DNA of 64,000 nucleotides from Streptomyces sp. WZ-12 (GTDB taxonomy: Bacteria; Actinomycetota; Actinomycetes; Streptomycetales; Streptomycetaceae), in NCBI RefSeq assembly GCF_028898845.1, contig NZ_CP118574.1, forward strand, positions 5,615,001 to 5,679,000, read 5' to 3'. This document shows positions 54,715-62,736 of this stretch, in pieces (the stretch's first letter is position 1; each line of letters starts with the position of its first letter). The notes under the pieces were generated by a model. The model saw only the letters and a program-made list of their open reading frames with translations. It made no database searches and was not told the origin of the DNA. A program made the position numbers and the translations under genes.

Positions 54715-55572
54715 ATGAAGCTGCTGCGTGTCGGAACGGTGGGGGCGGAACGCCCGGCGCTGCTCGATGCGGACGGCGTGCTGCGGGACCTGTCGAGCCT
54801 GGTCACGGACATCGACGGCGCGCTGCTCGCGGACCACGCCGCGCTGACCCGGGTCCGGGCCGCCGCAGCCGCCGGCGACCTGCCCGCGCTCGACGCCGAC
54901 GGGTTGCGGATCGGCCCGCCGGTCGCCGGGATCGGCAAGGTCGTGTGCATCGGGCTGAACTACCACGATCATGCGCGCGAGACCGGGGCCACCACCCCCG
55001 AGGAGCCGATCATCTTCATGAAGGCCCCGGACACCGTCGTCGGCCCCGACGACCCGGTGCTGATCCCGCGCGGCAGCGTGAAGACCGACTGGGAAGTGGA
55101 GTTGGCGGTGGTCATCGGCCGCACCGCCCGCTACCTGGACACCCACGAGCAGGCGCTGGCGGCGGTGGCCGGTTACGCGGTGGCGCACGACGTCTCCGAG
55201 CGCGCCTTCCAGATCGAGCGCGGCGGCCAGTGGGACAAGGGCAAGAACTGCGAGACGTTCAACCCGCTGGGCCCCTGGCTGGTGACCGCCGACGAGGTCC
55301 CCGACCCGCAGGCGCTGGGCATCCGCCTCTGGGTCAATGGCGAACTGAAGCAGAACGGCACCACCGCCGAGCAGATCTTCCCGGTGGCCGAAGTGGTCCG
55401 CTACGTCAGCCAGTTCATGACCCTGTACCCGGGCGACGTGATCAACACCGGCACCCCGGCGGGCGTCGCCATGGGCCAACCCGAACCCAAGCCGTACTTG
55501 CGCGCGGGGGATGTGGTGGAACTGGAGGTCGAGGGGTTGGGGCGCCAGCGTCAGTCCCTGCGGTTGGCTTAG
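54715..55572 (+). CDS. fumarylacetoacetate hydrolase (FAH) family protein
   Basis: A 285-residue metal-dependent hydrolase. The FAH domain starts at about residue 75: GLNYHDHARETG, EPIIFMKAPDTVVGPDDPV, the metal ligands in DWEVELAVVIG, then GYAVAHDVSERAFQ and GTPAGVAMG near the end. Relatives act on 2-keto-hept-ene-dioate, acylpyruvates or oxaloacetate. It could support aromatic breakdown, but hppD is 47 kb away, so a direct link is unproven. Confidence 0.92.
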   Translation: MKLLRVGTVGAERPALLDADGVLRDLSSLVTDIDGALLADHAALTRVRAAAAAGDLPALDADGLRIGPPVAGIGKVVCIGLNYHDHARETGATTPEEPIIFMKAPDTVVGPDDPVLIPRGSVKTDWEVELAVVIGRTARYLDTHEQALAAVAGYAVAHDVSERAFQIERGGQWDKGKNCETFNPLGPWLVTADEVPDPQALGIRLWVNGELKQNGTTAEQIFPVAEVVRYVSQFMTLYPGDVINTGTPAGVAMGQPEPKPYLRAGDVVELEVEGLGRQRQSLRLA

Positions 55573-55697
55573 GCATCCCACGTTGTTGGCTCTCCCGCCG
55601 CGCGGGTTGCTGTTCTTTGCGCCTTGCGGCGCGGGCCGGTCCGCTGCGCGGGGCGGGTGGGGTTGTTGTCCGCTGCGCGGGGCTGTCGGGGTGCGGT

Positions 55698-55768
55698 GAC
55701 GGGCCTCCGGGGTGGGGGTGCCAGACTGCTTCGCTTTACGTCTGGCACCCCCACCCCTCCGGCCCGTC
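55698..55768 (+). repeat. 71-nt hairpin unit, B1
   Basis: The same design as A1: outer GACGGGCC/GGCCCGTC, an inner stem ending TGCCAGAC/GTCTGGCA, loop TGCTTCGCTTTAC. Confidence 0.85.
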
Positions 55769-55949
55769 CCCTCCCGTTGGGGGTGGGGAAAAACGGTGGG
55801 TGCCACGTCCTGCCGGTGGGTCAACTCGGGCTGCTGGGTTGAGTGGTGACCGTCAGGGGGCGGGTGGCCCAAGCGATCCGGGCGGTGACCGTCAGGGGAC
55901 CACAGTGGCCAGCCCCATCCCAGAGAAATCCACCCACTCAACGGGAGGG

Positions 55950-56020
55950 GACGGGTCGGAGGGGGCGGTGTGCCAGACGTAAAGCGAAGCAGTCTGGCAT
56001 GCCGCCCCCGGAGGCCCGTC
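55950..56020 (-). repeat. 71-nt hairpin unit, B2 (inverted)
   Basis: The loop is GTAAAGCGAAGCA. The outer left arm has one change (GACGGGTC), and one inner pair differs from A2 (GGTGTGCC against GGCATGCC), yet pairing is largely kept. Confidence 0.85.
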
Positions 56021-56183
56021 ACCGCAGCCAACAGCCCCGCGCAGCGGATCGGCCCGCCGCAGGCGGCACGGCGGGAAAGCCGACAACGTGGGCGAGGCCC
56101 CGCGCAGCGGATCGGCCCCGCCCGCGCCGCAAGGCGCAAAACAGCAACCCCCGTGACGGGAAAGCCAACAACGTGCGGCACCT

Positions 56184-57302
56184 TCAGCGGAGCGCCACGC
56201 TTGTTCCCACCTCCGCGGAGCGCCTCGCCGCCTCCAAGACGCGGAGCGACGCCGCCACCTCCCGCGCGGATACCGGCGGTTCGCCGCCGCTGCGCAACGC
56301 CCGCGCGACCCCGGCGTAGTACGCGGGGTAGTCGCCCGGAAGCGTGGGCACGGGTGCGCCACCCCCGGTCAGGGGGGATTCGCCCGCGCCCAGGTGTCCC
56401 CAGGAGGACTCCGGTTCGACGCCCCACGCGTCGCCCTCGGTGCCGGGGCGGAGGCCGGCGCGCAGGGCGGCCTCCTGGGGGTCCAGGCCGTACTTCACGT
56501 AGCCGGCCCGGCTGCCCAGGACCCGGAAGCGCGGGCCGAGTTGGGCGGTGGTGGCGCTCACCCACAGGTGGGAGCGGACGCCGCCGGCGTGGGTGAGGGC
56601 GAGGAAGGTGTCGTCGTCGGCCTCCGCGCCCGGGCGGCGGATGTCGGTCTCGGCGTAGACGGAGAGCGCCGGGCCGAAGAGGGTCAGGGCCTGGTCGACG
56701 AGGTGGCTGCCGAGGTCGTAGAGGAGTCCGCCGAGCTCCGTCGGGTCGCCGGACTCGCGCCAGCCGCCCTTGGGTTGGGGCCGCCAGCGTTCGAAGCGGG
56801 ACTCGAAGCGCTGTACGTCGCCGAGCGTGCCGTCCGCGAGGAGTTGGCGCACGGTGCGGAAGTCGTTGTCCCAGCGGCGGTTCTGGAAGACCGAGAGCAG
56901 CAGTCCGCGGCGGTCGGCGAGCGCGGCGAGGCGCTCGGCCTCGGCGGCGGTGGCGGCCAGCGGTTTGTCGACGACGACCGGCGTGCCGGCCTCCAACGCG
57001 GCGGTGGCGAGCGGGACATGCGTCTTGTTCGGCGAGGCCAGCACGATCAGGTCGAGCGCGCCGTCGGCGGCCCGGGTCAGCACCTCCTCGGCGGTGGCGA
57101 CGGTGCGGACCTGCGGGTGTTCGGCGCGGGCCTGCGCCTGCCGTTCGGGGCTGCGGGTCGAGACGGTGTCGAGCAGCAGGCCGTCGGTGGCGGCGATCAG
57201 CGGGGCGTGGAAGACGGAGCCGGCCAGGCCGTAGCCGATCAGGCCGACGCGGACGGGGGCGGTGCGGGACGCGGTGGCGGTGCGGGCTTCGGGGGCGCTC
57301 AT
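56184..57302 (-). CDS. Gfo/Idh/MocA family oxidoreductase
   Basis: A 372-residue NAD(P)-dependent dehydrogenase-like protein. The Rossmann motif is VGLIGYGLAGSVFHAPLI, the catalytic-type VDKPLAATAAEAE Lys is present, and the C-terminal half has the YDLGSHLVDQALTLFG region. It probably acts on a sugar or cyclitol. It is divergent from a ROK regulator across 57 nt containing a perfect palindrome, so it is likely repressed by that regulator. Confidence 0.92.
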   Translation of the reverse strand: MSAPEARTATASRTAPVRVGLIGYGLAGSVFHAPLIAATDGLLLDTVSTRSPERQAQARAEHPQVRTVATAEEVLTRAADGALDLIVLASPNKTHVPLATAALEAGTPVVVDKPLAATAAEAERLAALADRRGLLLSVFQNRRWDNDFRTVRQLLADGTLGDVQRFESRFERWRPQPKGGWRESGDPTELGGLLYDLGSHLVDQALTLFGPALSVYAETDIRRPGAEADDDTFLALTHAGGVRSHLWVSATTAQLGPRFRVLGSRAGYVKYGLDPQEAALRAGLRPGTEGDAWGVEPESSWGHLGAGESPLTGGGAPVPTLPGDYPAYYAGVARALRSGGEPPVSAREVAASLRVLEAARRSAEVGTSVALR

Positions 57303-57310
57303 GCGACCCA

Positions 57311-57333
57311 CTTTCGCAACGGCGTTGCGAAAG
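57311..57333. promoter_or_regulatory. palindromic operator between the Gfo/Idh/MocA and ROK genes
   Basis: CTTTCGCAAC-GGC-GTTGCGAAAG is a perfect 10-bp inverted repeat in the 57-nt divergent gap. It is the expected binding site of the ROK repressor. Its 15-bp core recurs exactly at 12228-12242. Confidence 0.8.
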
Positions 57334-57359
57334 TGCAAGCGATGCGGAGAATGGGGGGT

Positions 57360-58565
57360 GTGAGCAGCAGCAACGCCCCTGAGGGCGGGCCCGAGCGTCC
57401 GCAGATCGACGACCGGCCGGCCGGTGCCGTGGCACCCGAGGCCGCCCCGGCCTCGTCCGCGCCCGGCGCCAATCTCCTCGCCCTGCGCGGGCACAACGCC
57501 GCCCTGGTGCTGGGGCTGCTGCGGGCGGCGGGGGAGGAGGGGGTGAGCCGGCTGGAGCTGGCCGAGCGGACCGGGCTCACCCCGCAGGCGGTCAGCAAGA
57601 TCACCGCGCGGCTGCGGGCCGTCGGCCTGGTCGCCGGGGCGGGCCACCGGGCCTCCACCGGAGGCAAGCCGCGCACCGTCCTGCGGCTGGTCCCCGACGC
57701 CCGGCACGCCGTCGGCGTCCACCTGGACCGCGACGAGCTGACCTGTGTGCTGGCCGACCTCGCCGGCCGGCCGGTCGCCGTCCACCGCGCGCCGCTGGAC
57801 TTCGGCGCGGGCGCCGGGGCGGTGCTGGACGCCGTCGTACGCGGGGTCGCGGCGCTGCCGGTGGCCGCCGACGGCCCGCCGGTGCTCGGCGCGGGGGTGG
57901 CCTGCCCGGGGCCGCTGGACCATGCGACGGGGGTGCTGCGGCAGGTCACCGGCGCCCCGCAGTGGGACGGCTTCCCGCTGCGGGACGCGTTGGCGCACCG
58001 CCTCGGCCTGCCCGTCGTCGTCGACAAGGACACCAACGCGGCGGCCCTCGGCCTCGGTCGCGCGCCGGGGGAGGGCGGCGCCTCCTTCGCCTATCTGCAT
58101 CTGGGGACCGGGCTCGGCGCCGGACTGGTCCTGGACGGTGGCCTCTACCGCGGGCCGCACACCGGCGCCGGCGAGTTCGGCCACCAGGTGGTGCAGTTGG
58201 ACGGCGTGCGGTGCACCTGCGGGCGGCGCGGTTGCGTCGAGGCGCTGTGCCTGGAGGCGGTGGCAAACGGTGAACCGGCGGCCGCGGCCCGGGTGTTGGG
58301 GGTGGCCGCGGCCAACCTCGTCGAGCTGCTGGACGTCGACCGGGTGCTGCTCGGCGGCCGTACCGTCCTCGCGCACCCGGAGTGCTTCCGGGACGGTGTG
58401 GCCGCGGTCCTCGCCGAGCACGCGGCCCTGCGCGGCCGGCCGGGGGCGGCGTCCGGCGGCGGCCGAGGGGGCGCGTCCGCGGTCCCGGTGGCGCTGGCCG
58501 GCGGCGGGTCCCGGGTCGTCGCGGACGGCGCGGCGGAGCTGGTGTGGGGCGGATTGTTCCGTTAG
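57360..58565 (+). CDS. ROK family transcriptional regulator
   Basis: A 401-residue NagC/Mlc-type regulator. The winged helix is at about residues 45-100 (GVSRLELAERTGLTPQAVSKITARL), followed by the sugar-kinase-like ROK domain with DKDTNAAALG, GTGLGAGLVLDGGLY and the zinc site CTCGRRGCVE with its upstream GHQVVQ. It should bind a sugar or sugar phosphate and release the divergent operator. The GTG start is preceded by GGAGAATGGGGGG; in-frame ATGs at 57342 and 57351 are alternatives. Confidence 0.9.
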   Translation: MSSSNAPEGGPERPQIDDRPAGAVAPEAAPASSAPGANLLALRGHNAALVLGLLRAAGEEGVSRLELAERTGLTPQAVSKITARLRAVGLVAGAGHRASTGGKPRTVLRLVPDARHAVGVHLDRDELTCVLADLAGRPVAVHRAPLDFGAGAGAVLDAVVRGVAALPVAADGPPVLGAGVACPGPLDHATGVLRQVTGAPQWDGFPLRDALAHRLGLPVVVDKDTNAAALGLGRAPGEGGASFAYLHLGTGLGAGLVLDGGLYRGPHTGAGEFGHQVVQLDGVRCTCGRRGCVEALCLEAVANGEPAAAARVLGVAAANLVELLDVDRVLLGGRTVLAHPECFRDGVAAVLAEHAALRGRPGAASGGGRGGASAVPVALAGGGSRVVADGAAELVWGGLFR

Positions 58566-58636
58566 CGGGCGACCGCGCGGACCGGGGCGCGTCGGGGCCG
58601 ACGCTCCCCGGGCGCCGCTGGTGCGAAGATCGCCGG

Positions 58637-59422
58637 GTGGAGTTCCCGTACGGCCAGGATCCTGGCGCACCCATCCGGTCCGGCGTCCCCGAGCACGGAC
58701 GCATCCCCAAGTACTACGCGGCCAAGGTCGAAATCGCCGCCCTGCTGGCCGAGTTGGGCGAGGGCGAGCCGCTGCCCGCCGAGCGGGAGTTGGCCCTGCG
58801 GTTCGAGGTGTCCCGGGAGACGCTGCGCCAGGCGCTGCGGGAACTGGTGCTGGAGGGGCGGCTGCGCAGGTTGGGGCGCGGCACGGTCGTCGCCGGGCCC
58901 AAGATGGAGCAGCCGCTCTCGCTCGCCAGCTACACCGAGGGCGTCCGCCGCCAGGGCCGCAGGCCCGGCCGGCACCTGGTCTCGCTCGACCGCTTCCCCA
59001 GCCCGCCGGCGCTCGCCCGCGACCTCGGGCTCGCCGCCGGCGACGCGGTGTGGCACCTGGAGCGGGTGCTGCTCGCCGACGACGAACGGGTCGGCCTGGA
59101 GAGCACCTATGTCGCGGTCGACCGGGCACCGGACCTGGCGGCCGACTTCGAGCCGGACTCGTCCTTCTACGCCTACCTCCACGAGCGGCTCGACATCGGC
59201 TTCGGCGACGCGGACGAGCGCCTGGAGACGGTCCTGGCCACCCCGCGGGAGGCGCTGCTGATCGGCACGCCCGGCGCGCTGCCGATGCTGCTGATCCACC
59301 GCTGGTCCCGGGACACCCAGGGGCGCCCGCTGGAGCGGGTGCGCTCGCTCTACCGGGGCGACCGCTTCTCCTTCACCACCCACCTGGGGAACGGGGGCGC
59401 GGGGCGGGGCGACGGCCCGTAG
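58637..59422 (+). CDS. GntR/HutC family regulator with UTRA domain, likely of the phosphonate operon
   Basis: A 261-residue regulator. The winged helix is at about residues 25-85 (EPLPAERELALRFEVSRETLRQALRELV) and the UTRA effector domain at about 105-245 (GRHLVSLDRFPSPPALARDLGL). It starts at GTG 58637 (MEFPYGQDP). It precedes a 2-aminoethylphosphonate-type catabolic and transport operon by 281 nt, and a HutC-like operator (59617-59629) lies between, so it probably controls that operon. Confidence 0.9.
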   Translation: MEFPYGQDPGAPIRSGVPEHGRIPKYYAAKVEIAALLAELGEGEPLPAERELALRFEVSRETLRQALRELVLEGRLRRLGRGTVVAGPKMEQPLSLASYTEGVRRQGRRPGRHLVSLDRFPSPPALARDLGLAAGDAVWHLERVLLADDERVGLESTYVAVDRAPDLAADFEPDSSFYAYLHERLDIGFGDADERLETVLATPREALLIGTPGALPMLLIHRWSRDTQGRPLERVRSLYRGDRFSFTTHLGNGGAGRGDGP

Positions 59423-59614
59423 GGGAGTGGGGGTCGGGACCCGTAGGGGGTGGGTGGGCCCCTTGCCGACCGCTACCCGGAGGCGTGGGTGGCTACTCGG
59501 AAGCGCCGGGCGCCACCCGAACAGGGCGGCCGGCGCCCGGACTTGCCGATCGCCGCCCAGAGGCGCCGACCGCCATCCGCACGTGCCGACATCGTCAAGA
59601 ATCACAGAATGATA

Positions 59615-59631
59615 ACGGGTCTAGGCCAACT
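59615..59631. promoter_or_regulatory. HutC-type operator candidate before the phosphonate operon
   Basis: GGGTCTAGGCCAA keeps the GGTCTA-ACC-like core seen in operators of HutC-subfamily GntR regulators (compare dre). It overlaps a possible -10 (GATAAC at 59611). It is 73 nt before the first operon gene. Confidence 0.45.
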
Positions 59632-59703
59632 TTGAAGGGTTGTTAACCGAGGCGACGCCGAACCTTCCCCCGCGGGCCACCCGCCGCCGCGACCGTCTGG
59701 GGC

Positions 59704-60825
59704 ATGCGAGTCATAGTCGTCGGAGCCGGCGTGCTGGGAACCATGCACGCCTGGCACGCAGTCGAACGGGGCCACGAGGTCCTCCACATCGAGCGGGAGG
59801 CCGAGGCCCGCGGCGCCTCGGTCCGCAACTTCGGGCAGATCTGGGTCAGCGGCCGGGCCGGCGGCGAGGAGTTGGACACCGCGCTGCGCGCCCGCGAACT
59901 CTGGGAAGCCATCGGCGCCCGCGTCCCGGGCATCGGCTTCCGTGCCCTCGGCTCGCTCACCGTCGTCCGCAACGACGCCGAACGGGCCGTCGCCGAGGCC
60001 GCCACCCGCCGCCCGGACGCCGCCGCCCGCGGCTACCGCTACCTCGACGCCGAACAGGCCCGCGCCCTCAACCCCGCACTGCGCGGCGACTTCACCGGCG
60101 CCCTGTGGTGCGAACGGGACGCCGCCGTCGAACCCCGGGTCGCCCAACGCGCCCTGAAGGACGCCCTGTTGACCTCCGGCCGGTACACCTACCTCGGCGG
60201 CCGCGAGGTCCGCGAGGTGGTCGGCGACCGCGCCGTCCGCGACGACCACGGCGTCACCCACCACGGCGACGCGGTGGTGCTGTGTACCGGCGCCTGGCTC
60301 GGCGGCCTGGTCCGCGAGCTCGTCCCCGACCTGCCGGTGCGCCGGGTGCGGCTGCAGATGATGCAGACCGACCCGCTCGGCGAGGCGCTGACCACCTCCC
60401 TCGCGGACGCCGACAGCTTCCGCTACTACCCCGCCTACCGCGGCGACGCCCTCGACGCCCTCAACGCCGGCCAGCCGCAGGCCCCCACCGCCGCCGCCCA
60501 CAAGATGCAGCTGCTGATGGTCCAGCGCGCCGACGGCGGCCTGACCATCGGCGACACCCACGAGTACGAGGCGCCGTTCGCCTTCGACACCGTCGAGGAG
60601 CCCTACGAGCACCTCACCGGCGTCGTCGAGGCGATCCTGGGCCGTCCGCTGCCCCGTATCCGCCACCGCTGGGCCGGCGTCTACGCCCAGTGCACCGACC
60701 CCGGCCGCGTCGTCCACCGCCAACAGGTCGCCGACGGCGTCTGGTTGGTCACCGGACCCGGCGGCCGCGGTATGACCTGTTCCCCGGCCATCGCCGAAAC
60801 CACCGCCAACACCCTGGGATGGTGA
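59704..60825 (+). CDS. FAD-dependent oxidoreductase of phosphonate-catabolism operon (TIGR03364 type)
   Basis: A 373-residue DAO-family flavoprotein. The FAD motif is VIVVGAGVLGTMHAWHAVE at residues 3-21; GASVRNFGQIW and the C-terminal WAGVYAQCTDPG and GPGGRGMTCSPAIAE complete the fold. Members of this family occur next to phosphonatase-like hydrolases and are thought to oxidise an aminophosphonate. The neighbours here fit exactly. The stop overlaps the next start. Confidence 0.88.
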   Translation: MRVIVVGAGVLGTMHAWHAVERGHEVLHIEREAEARGASVRNFGQIWVSGRAGGEELDTALRARELWEAIGARVPGIGFRALGSLTVVRNDAERAVAEAATRRPDAAARGYRYLDAEQARALNPALRGDFTGALWCERDAAVEPRVAQRALKDALLTSGRYTYLGGREVREVVGDRAVRDDHGVTHHGDAVVLCTGAWLGGLVRELVPDLPVRRVRLQMMQTDPLGEALTTSLADADSFRYYPAYRGDALDALNAGQPQAPTAAAHKMQLLMVQRADGGLTIGDTHEYEAPFAFDTVEEPYEHLTGVVEAILGRPLPRIRHRWAGVYAQCTDPGRVVHRQQVADGVWLVTGPGGRGMTCSPAIAETTANTLGW

Positions 60826-61556
60826 GCCCGTTGACGCACCCCACGCACCCCGAAGACACCCGGCTGGTCGTCCTCGACATGGCCGGCACCACCGTCGCCG
60901 ACGGCGGACTGGTGGAGCGGGCCTTCGACGCCGCCGCCCGCCACATGGGCGTCGAGCCCGGCAGCCCCGAGCACGCCACACACCTCGCCTACGTCCGCGC
61001 CACCATGGGCGAGTCCAAGATCTCCGTCTTCCGGCACCTGTTCGCCGACCCGGGCGGCGATCCGGTCGCCACCGAGGAGGCCGCCCAACGCGCCAACCGC
61101 GCCTTCGAGTCCGCCTACGGCACCCTGGTCGACGACGGGCAGGTCGCTCCCGTCCCCGGCGCCCGCGACGCCATCGAAGCCCTCCGGGAAGCCGGCCGCA
61201 CCGTCGTCCTCACCACCGGCTTCGCCCGGGTCACCCAGGACGCCATCCTCGACGCCCTCGGCTGGCGCGACCTGGTCGCCCTCACCCTCTGCCCGGCCGA
61301 CGCCGGCGGCCGCGGCCGTCCCTACCCCGACATGGTGCTGGCCGCCCTGCTGCGCACCGGCGCCGCCGACGACGTCGCGCAGATCGCGGTGGCCGGCGAC
61401 ACCTCCTACGACATGACCTCCGGCCGCCGCAGCGGCGCCACGGTCGTCGCCGGAGTGCTCACCGGGGCCCACGACGCCGACCGGCTCCGCACCGCCGGCG
61501 CCACCCACGTCCTGGACTCCATCGCCGAACTGCCCGCCCTGCTGGGAGTGGTGTGA
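60819..61556 (+). CDS. phosphonatase-like HAD hydrolase (TIGR03351 type)
   Basis: A 245-residue HAD-superfamily enzyme. The nucleophile Asp20 is in VLDMAGTTVADGG (the DxAGTT form of phosphonatases) and a Lys in MGESKISVFRHLF corresponds to the phosphonatase Schiff-base lysine region. Later motifs are TTGFARVTQDAIL and AGDTSYDMTSGRRSG. It should cleave a phosphonate C-P bond or a related phosphoester. ATG 60819 or GTG 60822 starts it, both overlapping the upstream stop. Confidence 0.9.
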   Translation: MVSPLTHPTHPEDTRLVVLDMAGTTVADGGLVERAFDAAARHMGVEPGSPEHATHLAYVRATMGESKISVFRHLFADPGGDPVATEEAAQRANRAFESAYGTLVDDGQVAPVPGARDAIEALREAGRTVVLTTGFARVTQDAILDALGWRDLVALTLCPADAGGRGRPYPDMVLAALLRTGAADDVAQIAVAGDTSYDMTSGRRSGATVVAGVLTGAHDADRLRTAGATHVLDSIAELPALLGVV

Positions 61557-61557
61557 G

Positions 61558-62736
61558 ATGCCCGCCCCCTCCACGGCCCCCGCCCCACCCGCCGTGTCCA
61601 CGCCGCCGCCCGCACCGACCGCGCCCGCGCCGGCCTCCGGCATCCGCTTCGACCGCGTCACCGTCGCCTACGGCCGCCACCACGAGCACACCGTCCTGGA
61701 CAGCCTCGACCTCACCGTCGAACCGGGCGAGGTGATGGCCCTCCTCGGCCCGTCCGGCTCCGGCAAGACCACCGCCCTACGGGCCGTCGCCGGCTTCGTC
61801 CGCCCGGTCTCCGGCCGCGTCCTGATCGGCGGCCGGGACGTCACCGACCTGCCGCCCCACCGGCGCGGCATCGGCATGGTCGTCCAGCAGTACGCGCTCT
61901 TCCCACACATGAAGGTCGCCGAGAACGTCGCCTTCGGCCTCAAGGCGCACAAGGCGCCGCGCGCCGAGATCCCCGGCCGGGTCGCCGAGGCCCTGGAGAT
62001 GGTCGGCATGGCCGGCCACGCCCACCGGCACCCCCGGGAACTCTCCGGCGGTCAGCAACAGCGCGTCGCCATCGCCCGCGCACTGGCCATCCGCCCCGGT
62101 GTGCTGCTGCTCGACGAGCCGCTCTCCGCGCTCGACGCCCAGTTGCGCTCCGGCATGCTCGCCGAACTCGCCCGCCTGCACCGCGAGTTGCCCGACCTCT
62201 CGCTCCTCTACGTCACCCACGACCAGGTGGAGGCGCTCACCCTCGCCGACCGGATCGCCGTCCTGGAATCCGCCCGGCTGCGCGAGTGCGACACCCCGCA
62301 GGCCCTCTACCGCAGCCCCCGCACCACGTTCACCGCCTCCTTCGTCGGCACCGCCAACCTGCTGCCGGTGACCGTGCGCGCCGGCGGCGTGGAGTTCGCC
62401 GGCCGCCATCTGACCGTCCCCACCGGCGACGCGGCGCCCGGCGCCACCGCCACCCTCTGCGTCCGCCCGCACCTGCTCGGCCTCCAAGCCGCCCCCGACG
62501 GCCACGGCAACACCCTGCGCGGCACCGTCACCGAGGTCCAATGGCGCGGCGCCACCCACCGGTTGTACGTCACGGTCGACGGCCATCGCGTCCTGGCCGA
62601 CCTGCGCGAACTGCGCGACCCCCCGCCGCTGGGCACCGAACTCGCCCTGCACTTCGCCCCCGAGGACGCCGTCCTCCTCCCCGCCGGCCTCCCCACCCCG
62701 ACCGGCCCCGCGGACGCCGGAGCCCCCGATGCCTGA
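61558..62736 (+). CDS. 2-aminoethylphosphonate-type ABC transporter ATP-binding protein
   Basis: A 392-residue ATPase. A Pro/Ala-rich 20-residue start is followed by Walker A GPSGSGKTT, signature LSGGQQQRVA, Walker B VLLLDEPLSALD and an OB-fold (TOBE) regulatory domain at about 285-370. The PhnT/PotA-type layout and position after the phosphonatase gene support phosphonate import. The ATG comes 1 nt after the upstream stop, and its own stop overlaps the permease start by 8 nt. Confidence 0.9.
   Translation: MPAPSTAPAPPAVSTPPPAPTAPAPASGIRFDRVTVAYGRHHEHTVLDSLDLTVEPGEVMALLGPSGSGKTTALRAVAGFVRPVSGRVLIGGRDVTDLPPHRRGIGMVVQQYALFPHMKVAENVAFGLKAHKAPRAEIPGRVAEALEMVGMAGHAHRHPRELSGGQQQRVAIARALAIRPGVLLLDEPLSALDAQLRSGMLAELARLHRELPDLSLLYVTHDQVEALTLADRIAVLESARLRECDTPQALYRSPRTTFTASFVGTANLLPVTVRAGGVEFAGRHLTVPTGDAAPGATATLCVRPHLLGLQAAPDGHGNTLRGTVTEVQWRGATHRLYVTVDGHRVLADLRELRDPPPLGTELALHFAPEDAVLLPAGLPTPTGPADAGAPDA

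Larger units (their letters stand above)
55579..56175. repeat. long inverted-repeat element, copy B (597 bp, non-coding)
   Basis: It begins CACGTTGTTGGCT and ends AGCCAACAACGTG; the terminal repeats (55579-55636 and 56120-56175) are near-identical when inverted. It carries two inverted 71-nt hairpins (55698-55768, 55950-56020), the same centre as copy A, and an internal extra copy of the end motif at about 56071-56091. It fills the whole space between the FAA hydrolase stop and the convergent oxidoreductase stop. No coding potential is credible. Confidence 0.85.

Noticed and set aside
50222..56175. Composite transposon bounded by elements A and B
   Set aside because: The genes between them (DUF3311, SSS symporter, YidC-like, FAA hydrolase) look like ordinary core genes and no transposase is present, so joint mobility is not supported.
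55624..56319. Similar short frames inside repeat element B
   Set aside because: Same reasons; the frames on both strands are products of the inverted repeats.
53560..57435. A 1291-codon open frame on the minus strand
   Set aside because: It runs antisense through yidC-like, FAA hydrolase, repeat B and part of the oxidoreductase in a shifted frame. It is an artefact of high GC; the translated product is Arg/Pro-rich without domains.
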